Positions 1 to 5,049 of a stretch of 5,049 bases of DNA are shown piece by piece; the first letter of the stretch is position 1; each line of letters begins with the position of its first letter. Both the position numbers and the translations under genes were made by a program. The notes beneath the pieces are model-generated. The model ran no database searches and had not been told where the DNA came from. It saw only the letters and a list, made by a program, of their open reading frames with translations. This DNA is from Prosthecobacter debontii (GTDB taxonomy: Bacteria > Verrucomicrobiota > Verrucomicrobiia > Verrucomicrobiales > Akkermansiaceae). The stretch lies in assembly GCA_945885485.1 (NCBI GenBank), contig CAMCYT010000200.1, positions 1-5,049 of the forward strand, written 5' to 3'.

Positions 1-20
1 GGTCCATTCGTCTCCATCAC

Positions 21-56
21 AAAAAACGCCCGACCTCGTGAAGAGATCGGGCGTTT
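21..56 (-). terminator. Intrinsic terminator of ilvC
   Basis: A perfect 10-bp inverted repeat pairs 24-33 with 47-56 (TCGGGCGTTT type arms). The 13-base loop can add a further 3-bp CTC/GAG pairing. Read on the minus strand, the stem is followed directly by six T residues (21-26, partly shared with the stem end). This is the classic rho-independent layout. It begins 17 bases past the ilvC stop codon, so it most likely ends the ilvC transcript. On the plus strand the hairpin is followed only by a broken T tract, so termination in that direction would be weaker. Confidence 0.93.
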
Positions 57-72
57 GTTAAATAGTAATGAA

Positions 73-1119
73 TTACTTGGAGCTCGAGATGAGGCTCGCT
101 TGGCTTGCACCTTTTTTGATCTTGGTGTGTTTGATCCAGCTCATGGTGGAGCGGAGTTTCTCACCCACTTTTTCGATCTGGTGATTCGCGCCGTCTTTAC
201 GAAGCACGTTGAATTTTTTATCGCCGCCTTCATATTCAGCAATCCACTCTTTAGCGAATTTGCCGTTCTCGATTTCTTTTAGCTGTTGCTTCATGCGCTT
301 CTTAACGGAAGCATCGATGATTTTTGGCCCTACGGAAACGTCGCCCCACTCGGCGGTTTCGGAGATTGAGAAACGCATACCAGCGATGCCTTGCTCGTTC
401 ATGAGGTCGACGATGAGTTTGAGCTCATGAAGGCACTCGAAGTAGGCCATCTCTGGCTGATATCCAGCCTCAACGAGAACTTCGAAGCCTGCTTTGACGA
501 GTGCTGATGCACCGCCGCAGAGGACGACTTGCTCACCGAAGAGATCGGTAACGGTTTCTTCACGGAAGTTGGTTTCGAAAATACCTGCACGTCCGCTACC
601 AATGCCAGTAGCCCATGCGAGCGCGGTTTCTTTGGCTTTGCCAGTCACATCTTGATGGATGGCAATGAGACCTGGAACGCCTTTTCCAGCGACGAACTGC
701 GAGCGCACGGTATGGCCAGGGCCTTTTGGTGCGACGAGAATGACATCGATGTCTTTAGGAAGTTTGATGGTTTTGAAATGAACCGCGAAGCCGTGGGAGA
801 AAAGCAGGGTTTTGCCCTTGGTGATGTTTGGCGCGATGTCCTTGTTGTAAACCGCTGGGATGACGGTGTCTGGAGTTGCGACGAAAATGACGTCAGCAGC
901 TTTCACAGCATCCGCAGTGTCCATCACTTCGAAGCCAAGCTTTTTAGCGACTTCACGGGATTTGGACTTTTTGTAAAGGCCGATGATGACCTTGAATCCG
1001 CTGTCCTTGAGGTTAAGCGCGTGGGCGTGGCCTTGTGAGCCAAAGCCAATCACGGCGAGTGTCTTCTTTTTAAGCGATTTGAGATTCGCGTCTTTGTTTG
1101 TATAAATCTTCGCAGCCAT
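73..1119 (-). CDS. ilvC: Ketol-acid reductoisomerase (class I)
   Basis: This 348-residue enzyme carries out the second common step of valine, isoleucine and leucine synthesis: Mg-dependent isomerisation, then NAD(P)H reduction, of acetolactate or acetohydroxybutyrate. It acts in the cytoplasm. The N-terminal Rossmann domain has GFGSQG at residues 25-30 and a cofactor loop GLYKKSKS at 47-54. The catalytic His of PKGPGH is at 136. The all-helical C-terminal domain shows the metal ligands D192 and E196 (DLFGE), E228 and E232 (ECLHE), and the substrate-binding serine in SETAEWGD (S253). All active-site residues are present. Length fits the short class I form (about 330-340), with an extra lysine/serine-rich tail of roughly 15 residues. 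The ATG at 1119 is chosen because family members begin close to MAAKIY; an upstream TTG at 1212 would add 31 unconserved residues. No proper Shine-Dalgarno is seen (an AGG lies 1 base from ATG). It stands alone, without ilvB or ilvN beside it. Confidence 0.97.
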   Translation of the reverse strand: MAAKIYTNKDANLKSLKKKTLAVIGFGSQGHAHALNLKDSGFKVIIGLYKKSKSREVAKKLGFEVMDTADAVKAADVIFVATPDTVIPAVYNKDIAPNITKGKTLLFSHGFAVHFKTIKLPKDIDVILVAPKGPGHTVRSQFVAGKGVPGLIAIHQDVTGKAKETALAWATGIGSGRAGIFETNFREETVTDLFGEQVVLCGGASALVKAGFEVLVEAGYQPEMAYFECLHELKLIVDLMNEQGIAGMRFSISETAEWGDVSVGPKIIDASVKKRMKQQLKEIENGKFAKEWIAEYEGGDKKFNVLRKDGANHQIEKVGEKLRSTMSWIKHTKIKKGASQASLISSSK

Positions 1120-1140
1120 ACCTAATCGATTTGTGAGTTC

Positions 1141-1187
1141 GTTTGTGCCGGCGGGTTGCCACCAAGGCACCGACGGGGCGCACAAAC
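1141..1187 (-). promoter_or_regulatory. Candidate structured leader hairpin of ilvC
   Basis: Read as RNA on the minus strand, the arms 1187-1180 and 1148-1141 (GTTTGTGC / GCACAAAC) form a perfect 8-bp stem. After a 4-base bulge (1179-1176), 1175-1170 (CGTCGG) pairs with 1154-1149 (CCGCCG) with one mismatch. Then TGCC (1169-1166) pairs with GGCA (1160-1157) across a 5-base loop, with a 2-base bulge at 1156-1155. That makes 17 pairs in 47 bases. The hairpin ends 21 bases before the ilvC ATG and is not followed by a T tract, so it is not an ordinary terminator. Its function is unknown. A role in translation control, RNA stability or protein binding is inference, and it is not established that the transcript includes it. 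Confidence 0.5.
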
Positions 1188-1248
1188 TGCCTATCTGTCC
1201 CCTCGCGGTCAAGCCTCCACTTCAGAGTATTCACATTCGAGGAAATCC

Positions 1249-1391
1249 AACCACAGATGAACAGCATGGACTCAGATGAATAAAATCATTCAAACCCCAT
1301 AACCCCGAACATGCGGGAATTTACTCATCTTTTTGTTCAAAAAAGATTTTTAACTAAACCAGATCTGAGTTAATTCCCTTCATCCGTGGTT
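1249..1391. repeat. Imperfect inverted repeat, intergenic element 1
   Basis: The left arm 1249-1277 begins AACCACAGATGAACA. It matches the reverse complement of the right arm 1363-1391 (ending CATCCGTGGTT) at 23 of 29 positions, with 85 bases between the arms. The left arm reads as about three 9-10 base units: CACAGATGAA, CAGCATGGA, CTCAGATGAA. Its outer ends (AACCAC / GTGGTT) resemble those of the element at 2915-3011. Such degenerate CACAGATGAA-type strings are, from memory, common between genes in PVC-group genomes. The mismatches suggest an old copy. Confidence 0.6.
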
Positions 1392-1451
1392 CAAATCTCT
1401 TTTCCAAATACGATCCAAACAAAAGATATAGATGCTTACCCCCCCGAAAAC

Positions 1452-1916
1452 ATGAAATCTGAATTGGTCGAACTGATATGTAGCGAATTACGGGCGCGTC
1501 TGGAGCGCTTGGCGAAGGCTGCCCTCGCGGCGCATGAGGCCGCGACCGATCCAGGCTCAAAGGCTGAGAGTAAATACGATACGCGTAGTTTGGAGGAATC
1601 ATATCTAGCCACCGGCCAAGCGCGGCAGGTGAAGGAGTTGGGCGAAACGTTGCGGACTTTCGAAAACCTCAAACTCAGGAAATTTTCCGAAAACGAACCC
1701 ATCGATGCCGGCGCATTAGTGACCTTACGCGTACCTGGTAAATTGCAGAATATTCATTTTCTCCTCGCCCCGGCAGCAGGCGGACTGGAAATCGTTTTTC
1801 AAAATAAGGAGATCACCCTACTTAGTCCGGAAAGTCCGCTATACGAAAAACTGCTAGGAAATGCAATTGGGGTGAAAATCGAATCGCCAAATTTTGAAAT
1901 CGTAGCAGTCTGTTAG
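1452..1916 (+). CDS. GreA/GreB-like transcription elongation factor family protein
   Basis: The product has 154 residues and is the only plus-strand gene. Residues 1-75 are helical and charged, with a KAESKYDTRSLEESYLATGQA segment (37-57, key residues E39, Y42, D43, E48, Y51, G55). This resembles the turn of the Gre coiled coil that enters the RNA polymerase secondary channel. Residues 85-154 look like the Gre C-terminal FKBP-like domain: GALVTL (88-92), FLLAPAAGGLEI (103-114) and SPESPLYEKLLGNAIG (125-140), which parallels the SPLxxALxGK signature. The likely role is rescue of backtracked polymerase or another action in the secondary channel, but this shorter subfamily is less studied than true GreA (about 158 residues). 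The ATG at 1452 is preferred over a GTG at 1386, because that GTG lies inside an intergenic repeat and family members start near MxKxxL. No Shine-Dalgarno is visible. Its stop overlaps the stop of the convergent glk. Confidence 0.65.
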   Translation: MKSELVELICSELRARLERLAKAALAAHEAATDPGSKAESKYDTRSLEESYLATGQARQVKELGETLRTFENLKLRKFSENEPIDAGALVTLRVPGKLQNIHFLLAPAAGGLEIVFQNKEITLLSPESPLYEKLLGNAIGVKIESPNFEIVAVC

Positions 1917-2854
1917 AATCCAGCTTCTTCAAGTGCGAGAGCTGCGGCACCAATCGTGCCTGCCTCATGACCGAACTGCGCAGGCAGGATTGCGAGATTA
2001 TCTTTAAATTCACCCGAGAGCTGTGAAAGCAGATGCTCGCGGAACGGCTTGAAAAGCAACTCACCCGCACGCGCGACGCCACCGCCGATGATCAAGGCTT
2101 CCGGGTTTAGCAACCAACACGCATTCATCATCGATGTGGCGAGCATGCGGCCGATGCGATTCCAACAACCCAACGCGATTTCATCGCCATGCAGTGCAGC
2201 CTCCGCAAGTGCGGCCGGTGAACAATCTTCGATATCTTTTTTAATTCCAGCTGCTTGATAAGCTTGCAGCGCATCACTCGCGATTTCGCGATTTCCGATA
2301 TAATCTTCTAACGCACCAAGATTTCCATAATGGCCACGGCGTCCCTGAAAATCAATCGATGTCTGGCCGATTTCTCCTGCACCATAATTTGCACCACGGA
2401 CCATTTGTCCGTTCGCAATCACACCTCCGCCGACACCTGTACCTAATGAAGCGCAAACCAAATGCTTATAACCTCTACCCACGCCAAGCTTCCATTCTGC
2501 AAATGCCATGCAGTTCGCATCGTTATCAGCAACAACAGGAAGATTCAATTTTGAATGTAAGATATCTTTGAGAGGAATATTTTGCCACCCGCGCACATTG
2601 GTTAGATTGAATACAATGCCTTTTTCAAAATGCACAAATCCCGGCATTCCTACACCTACCGCAGCGATATTTAGATGCTTCAACCGCAGATCTTGAACCG
2701 TGCGAACCATGGTGGCGATCAACGCTTCTGCTCCATCGAAATCCTGAGTCGCGATTGGCGGCGCAGAATCGATGATTTCTGAACCGCACACGACGCCAAT
2801 TTTCACACTGGTGCCACCGAAGTCGATGCCGATTGCTAAGGGAAGTTCGCTCAT
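1913..2854 (-). CDS. glk: ROK-family sugar kinase, probable glucokinase
   Basis: This 313-residue cytoplasmic kinase most likely phosphorylates glucose with ATP to glucose 6-phosphate. It shows the ROK/actin-fold order: phosphate-1 loop DFGGTSVKIG (11-20), GVGMPG (67-72), the DNDAN block (110-114) with the catalytic Asp at 112, SLGTGVGGGV (136-145), EIGQ (161-164) and adenosine motif ALIIGGGVA (253-261). The usual ROK zinc site (CxCGxxGCxE) is replaced by GHYGNLGALE (174-183), with none of the three cysteines. The zinc His after EIG is Gln164. The fold and catalytic Asp are otherwise intact. Sugar specificity cannot be fixed from sequence; N-acetylmannosamine, fructose or another sugar is possible. 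The ATG at 2854 is used because MSELPLAIGIDFGG matches the family start and a GGG lies 9 bases upstream. A GTG at 2878 would add 8 residues. Confidence 0.88.
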   Translation of the reverse strand: MSELPLAIGIDFGGTSVKIGVVCGSEIIDSAPPIATQDFDGAEALIATMVRTVQDLRLKHLNIAAVGVGMPGFVHFEKGIVFNLTNVRGWQNIPLKDILHSKLNLPVVADNDANCMAFAEWKLGVGRGYKHLVCASLGTGVGGGVIANGQMVRGANYGAGEIGQTSIDFQGRRGHYGNLGALEDYIGNREIASDALQAYQAAGIKKDIEDCSPAALAEAALHGDEIALGCWNRIGRMLATSMMNACWLLNPEALIIGGGVARAGELLFKPFREHLLSQLSGEFKDNLAILPAQFGHEAGTIGAAALALEEAGF

Positions 2855-2887
2855 TGCCGCGCCCTGCCTAAAGAGCACAGAAGAAAA

Positions 2888-2907
2888 AATCTAGGTTTAA
2901 TCTAGAT
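2888..2907 (-). promoter_or_regulatory. Possible operator-like repeat upstream of glk
   Basis: Two direct copies of AATCTAG (2888-2894 and 2899-2905) are spaced 11 bases start to start, about one helical turn. The second sits in an 8-base palindrome, ATCTAGAT (2900-2907). They lie 33 bases before the glk ATG, where a promoter or operator would be expected. The region is AT-rich, so chance is a real alternative. No regulator is encoded nearby. Confidence 0.2.
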
Positions 2908-2914
2908 ATTTTTA

Positions 2915-3011
2915 CTACAGAGAGCATGGAATACACGGAATGTAGAGATGACAAATGATCCACTAGTTCGAGCGTCAGCTCCCAATTCCGTGTATTCCGC
3001 GCTTTCCGTGG
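2915..3011. repeat. Inverted repeat of 9-base units, intergenic element 2
   Basis: Arms 2915-2941 and 2985-3011 are inverted copies matching at 22 of 27 positions, including a perfect 14-bp core (GGAATACACGGAAT at 2928-2941, its complement at 2985-2998). The loop is 43 bases (2942-2984). Each arm consists of three tandem 9-base units. The right arm on the minus strand reads CACGGAAAG, CGCGGAATA, CACGGAATT; the left arm on the plus strand reads TACAGAGAG, CATGGAATA, CACGGAATG. The element fills most of the coaX-glk gap. There is no T tract on either side, so it is not a standard terminator, though a transcript could form a long hairpin. It is related in design to the element at 1249-1391. Confidence 0.75.
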
Positions 3012-3019
3012 TTAAGAAA

Positions 3020-3760
3020 TTATTCATCTTTGAAAACTCGCTCCGCAACGAGCCGCAGGCCTTCCAAGGTGAGATCAAGATCCACTGAGGAAATTTCCGG
3101 CAACCCCTGAGCTGCAAATGTCGCGCCTCCACCCGTGGCGACCACTGACACCTCGCCCCCGATCTCTGAAACCATCTCCCGTAAAATTTGTCTGACCATC
3201 CCGCGATGACCCGCGACAGCGCCGATCCGTAACGCTTCAATTGTATTTTTACCAATGGCAGACAGGTATTCCTCAGGCTTCACTTGCGGCAACTGCGCAG
3301 TTTTTTCGGAAAGATATTCTGTCATACATTCCATCCCTGGTGCGATCACTCCGCCCGCAAAATTTCCTTCTACTGAAATAATACTGAATGTGACTGCGGT
3401 TCCGAAATCAATCGCGATGCCCGGCGCACCGTAACGATCTTTCAAAGCGACCACATTAGCCAAGCGGTCGTGACCAATCTGCTCTGGCGCATCGAGCTCA
3501 AATCCATAGCCCAACGGACTTTCATGCGTCAGCGGATGATAATTCTGGTTTTCAAAAATCTTTCGTAACAACTTTTCTTTTTCCGGCACCACAGAAGCGA
3601 CCACCACACCTGAGAAATCTAAGCTATCGATCAAAGTTTGGATCGATTCCGCGGTTAGATCTCGGGTCGGTATTACCTCATTCCACTCCAGCAAACCGCT
3701 AGCGTCACCTAAGCGAAACTTGGTGCGCGAGTTCGAGTTATCGATCAAAAGCCAAGCCAT
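3020..3760 (-). CDS. coaX: Type III pantothenate kinase
   Basis: This 246-residue cytoplasmic enzyme phosphorylates pantothenate with ATP, the first step of coenzyme A synthesis. Type III enzymes usually need a monovalent cation and, unlike CoaA, are not inhibited by CoA (family knowledge). Visible motifs are the N-terminal phosphate loop IDNSNSRTK (6-14, family DxGNTxxK), the pantothenate-site block GHDR (97-100, usually GxDR), the catalytic segment DFGTAVTF (118-125) with Asp118, GGVIAPG (137-143) and ATGGGA (208-213). Length is normal for the family. The ATG at 3760 is chosen over a TTG at 3769 because MAWLLIDNSN fits the family start and GGGA lies 4 bases upstream. The start lies inside the end of the upstream membrane-protein gene (16-base overlap), which points to translational coupling. 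CoaX often sits beside birA; here it does not. Confidence 0.95.
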   Translation of the reverse strand: MAWLLIDNSNSRTKFRLGDASGLLEWNEVIPTRDLTAESIQTLIDSLDFSGVVVASVVPEKEKLLRKIFENQNYHPLTHESPLGYGFELDAPEQIGHDRLANVVALKDRYGAPGIAIDFGTAVTFSIISVEGNFAGGVIAPGMECMTEYLSEKTAQLPQVKPEEYLSAIGKNTIEALRIGAVAGHRGMVRQILREMVSEIGGEVSVVATGGGATFAAQGLPEISSVDLDLTLEGLRLVAERVFKDE

Positions 3761-4212
3761 GATTCCCAATCTGAGGTTTTAAATACGGTTTCTTTGTCCT
3801 TACCCACCGCAGGTATAGCGTCAGAACTTTTAATTTTCAGCCTTCCGCCGTTCATTTTTAGGTCTATCTCCCCCTTGAGCGCTTCTTGTTCCATCCAGAA
3901 TTTGAACCAAATTTCAGTATACCCTGTTTTGGGACTACCTGAAAAAGTCGTGTCGGCAGGCTCATGCTCTGATCCATCTGCAAAAACCAATCGCACAGGC
4001 TTCTGTATATCATGATCCTCTTTTCCACTTCTTTTTAAATGAGCCTCTAGCCACACATATCCCTTATCCTGTTTCAAACGAACTGCCTGAATTTCAAAAC
4101 GCGCTGTGGGATCAGGTGAAGATTCATAGTTTCCCATTAACAACATCCCTAAACATGTAGTGAAAACCACCAGGCCCACCGCCAAAAAAAACCGTAACGC
4201 CTGACGTTTCAT
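3745..4212 (-). CDS. Small membrane-anchored protein of unknown function
   Basis: The product has 155 residues and I do not recognise it. A short basic N terminus (MKRQALR) precedes one hydrophobic segment at about 8-26, which fits a signal anchor with the rest outside the cytoplasmic membrane. Cys20 lies in this segment but the context FTTC is not a good lipobox. Residues 38-130 alternate hydrophobic and charged residues in short runs (RFEIQAVRL, VWLEAHL, VRLVFADGSE, EIWFKFWM, EIDLKM, RLKIKSS). This suggests a small beta-rich domain, perhaps a sandwich; that is inference. The ATG at 4212 has an AGGA Shine-Dalgarno 7 bases upstream. The 3' end, coding SWLGF, overlaps the coaX start by 16 bases, so the two are probably co-transcribed. 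The gene follows a terminator, so a promoter is expected in the roughly 40 bases before it. No link of its function to CoA synthesis can be shown. Confidence 0.8.
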   Translation of the reverse strand: MKRQALRFFLAVGLVVFTTCLGMLLMGNYESSPDPTARFEIQAVRLKQDKGYVWLEAHLKRSGKEDHDIQKPVRLVFADGSEHEPADTTFSGSPKTGYTEIWFKFWMEQEALKGEIDLKMNGGRLKIKSSDAIPAVGKDKETVFKTSDWESWLGF

Positions 4213-4244
4213 GCCCTATTCCTATCTGAACTTCGTTTTCCCGC

Positions 4245-4280
4245 AAATGAAAACGGGCGAGCCGTTACCAGCTCGCCCGT
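4245..4280 (-). terminator. Probable intrinsic terminator of amt
   Basis: A perfect 10-bp stem pairs 4253-4262 (ACGGGCGAGC) with 4271-4280 around an 8-base loop. On the minus strand the stem is followed by a short, interrupted T tract (TTT, C, A, TTT). It begins 24 bases past the amt stop. The stem is strong and the T tract modest, so termination may be partial, with some read-through into the downstream membrane-protein gene. Confidence 0.8.
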
Positions 4281-4304
4281 AGGATGAATTCTATTGTTAA
4301 AGAA

Positions 4305-5049
4305 TTAGTAATCGTAACCTTCTTCGCCGTGCTCCGTGATATCGAGACCTGCGGTCTCAGTTTCAGGTGTTGGGCGGAGGCCGATGACTGCTTTGATGAT
4401 GAGTGCTACTACGGCTGTCACAACCACAGAAAGAACGATCGTGATACCCACAACGTAGAGGTGATTGATCAACAATGCGCTAGTGGCTTTGCCAGTTTCT
4501 GGGTTAAACATCGCTTGCAAGCCGTTCACTTTGGCATAAGCATCGCTCACCAAGTTAGGGTTTACTTTGCTGTTTGCGAAAACCGCTGTGAGCAAGGCTC
4601 CAAGGGTGCCGCCAACTCCGTGAATACCGAAGGTATCAAGCGAGTCATCGTAACCAATTTTGGATTTAAGGAAGGTGCAAGCGAAGTAAGGAACAACGCC
4701 AGCCAAGATACCCATGATGAAGGCAGATTGCGCGGTAACGAAACCTGCCGCAGGGGTGATCACCACGAGACCGGCCACAGCACCGGAGCAAAGGCCGAGA
4801 ACACTAACTTTGCGCTTGAGAACCTTTTCAATAATACCCCAGGTGAAGGCCGCTACGGCAGCTGCAATGGTGGTGGTCATAAATGCCTGAGATGCAAGGC
4901 CATCGGCTGCGAGAGCGGAACCGGCATTGAAACCATACCAGCCGACCCAAAGCATCCCAGTGCCGACCATGCAGAGAACCATGCTGTGAGGAGACATTTT
5001 CTCCTTACCGAATCCAACGCGCTTGCCAAGGATGATGCAGAGAACCAGA
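4305..5049 (-). CDS. amt: Ammonium transporter Amt (C-terminal part, cut by window edge)
   Basis: This is an inner-membrane ammonium channel or transporter of the Amt/MEP/Rh family. Only the last 247 codons are in the window; the reading frame stays open to the right edge, so the true start is outside. The visible part corresponds to about the last six of eleven membrane helices. Numbering from the first complete codon (5046-5048), it begins with the loop LGKRVGFGKE (8-17). Next come the conserved helix LWVGWYGFNAGSAL (33-46), a GLCSGAVAGLV helix, and the segment DTFGIHGVGGTLGA (138-151) with the second pore histidine at 143. The last helix is followed by the conserved cytoplasmic tail GLDITEHGEEGY (234-245). 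This tail normally regulates the trimer and meets the PII protein GlnK. The first pore histidine lies upstream of the window. The tail is intact and ends as usual. A Met at 4997 is internal, not the start. Confidence 0.97.
   Translation of the reverse strand, partial: LVLCIILGKRVGFGKEKMSPHSMVLCMVGTGMLWVGWYGFNAGSALAADGLASQAFMTTTIAAAVAAFTWGIIEKVLKRKVSVLGLCSGAVAGLVVITPAAGFVTAQSAFIMGILAGVVPYFACTFLKSKIGYDDSLDTFGIHGVGGTLGALLTAVFANSKVNPNLVSDAYAKVNGLQAMFNPETGKATSALLINHLYVVGITIVLSVVVTAVVALIIKAVIGLRPTPETETAGLDITEHGEEGYDY

Larger units (their letters stand above)
1120..1451. other. Divergent intergenic region, ilvC / GreA-B-like gene
   Basis: This 332-base stretch lies between the starts of two divergent genes and must hold the promoters of both. 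What I can see in it is a 47-base hairpin next to ilvC (1141-1187), an imperfect inverted repeat (1249-1277 with 1363-1391), and an AT-rich 8-bp hairpin (1327-1347). No convincing -35/-10 pair stands out on either strand. A TTGACC box on the minus strand (1207-1212) has no good -10 partner at 16-18 bases. No leader peptide rich in Val, Ile or Leu codons is seen before ilvC. No tRNA or small protein gene is supported. Confidence 0.7.

Noticed and set aside
529..1038. Open plus-strand frame of 169 codons opposite ilvC
   Set aside because: It lies wholly antisense to a fully conserved ilvC and has no recognisable protein features.
1120..1212. 31-residue N-terminal extension of IlvC from a TTG
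   Set aside because: It reads through the leader hairpin, looks unlike the family, and the ATG at 1119 matches the usual KARI start.
1207..1212. TTGACC as a -35 box for ilvC
   Set aside because: At 16-18 bases the only -10 choices (around CAGTTT) are poor, so it is not supported as a promoter.
1327..1347. AT-rich 8-bp hairpin followed by T residues on the plus strand
   Set aside because: It has a single G-C pair and no plus-strand gene upstream to terminate; likely chance in AT-rich DNA.
1386..1451. GTG start giving 22 extra residues on the Gre-like protein
   Set aside because: The GTG is inside the right arm of the intergenic repeat and the extra residues do not resemble the family N terminus.
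2915..3011. Inverted repeat as an intrinsic terminator of coaX
   Set aside because: It has a 43-base loop and no T tract on the minus strand after the stem.
4135..4212. Lipoprotein signal at Cys20 of the small membrane protein
   Set aside because: The residues before Cys (FTTC) do not fit the lipobox and the hydrophobic run continues past it, as in a membrane anchor.
4995..4997. Met codon at 4997 as the start of the ammonium transporter
   Set aside because: The frame continues upstream with conserved Amt residues (GKRxGFGKE), so the Met is internal and the gene is cut by the window edge.

Overview
The window carries six protein genes, five on the minus strand and one on the plus strand. All are chromosomal housekeeping or metabolic genes. 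There is no sign of a mobile element, CRISPR array, toxin-antitoxin pair, phage gene or rRNA/tRNA. The protein flavour (an early-type GreA/B-like factor, a zinc-motif-less ROK kinase, a CoaX with a DNSNSRTK first motif) and the degenerate CACAGATGAA / CACGGAAT-type intergenic repeats suggest a member of the Verrucomicrobiota or a relative in the PVC group. That assignment is inference from memory of such genomes and has not been tested by a search.

Layout from high to low coordinates, the direction in which the minus-strand genes are read: (1) the C-terminal part of an Amt ammonium transporter runs in from the right edge and stops at 4305, followed by a hairpin terminator near 4250-4280. (2) A small single-pass membrane protein of unknown function (3745-4212) overlaps by 16 bases the start of coaX, type III pantothenate kinase (3020-3760), so the two probably form one transcription unit. 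(3) A 165-base gap holds an inverted repeat built from 9-base units. (4) glk, a ROK-family glucokinase (1913-2854), follows. (5) The single plus-strand gene, a GreA/GreB-like protein (1452-1916), converges on glk so tightly that the two stop codons overlap. (6) A 332-base gap (1120-1451) separates that gene from the divergent ilvC. It contains a second, diverged inverted repeat and a strong 47-base hairpin in the presumed ilvC leader. (7) ilvC (73-1119) encodes ketol-acid reductoisomerase and ends in a clear intrinsic terminator at 21-56.

The genes serve separate jobs: ammonium uptake, CoA synthesis from pantothenate, sugar phosphorylation, transcription elongation and branched-chain amino acid synthesis. 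IlvC and CoaX touch loosely, because IlvC can also serve the ketoisovalerate branch that leads to pantothenate, but they are not in one operon here. I find no clearly new multi-gene system. The best leads are the ilvC leader hairpin, the two related intergenic repeat elements, the loss of the usual zinc cysteines in the glucokinase, and the uncharacterised membrane protein translationally overlapped with coaX.
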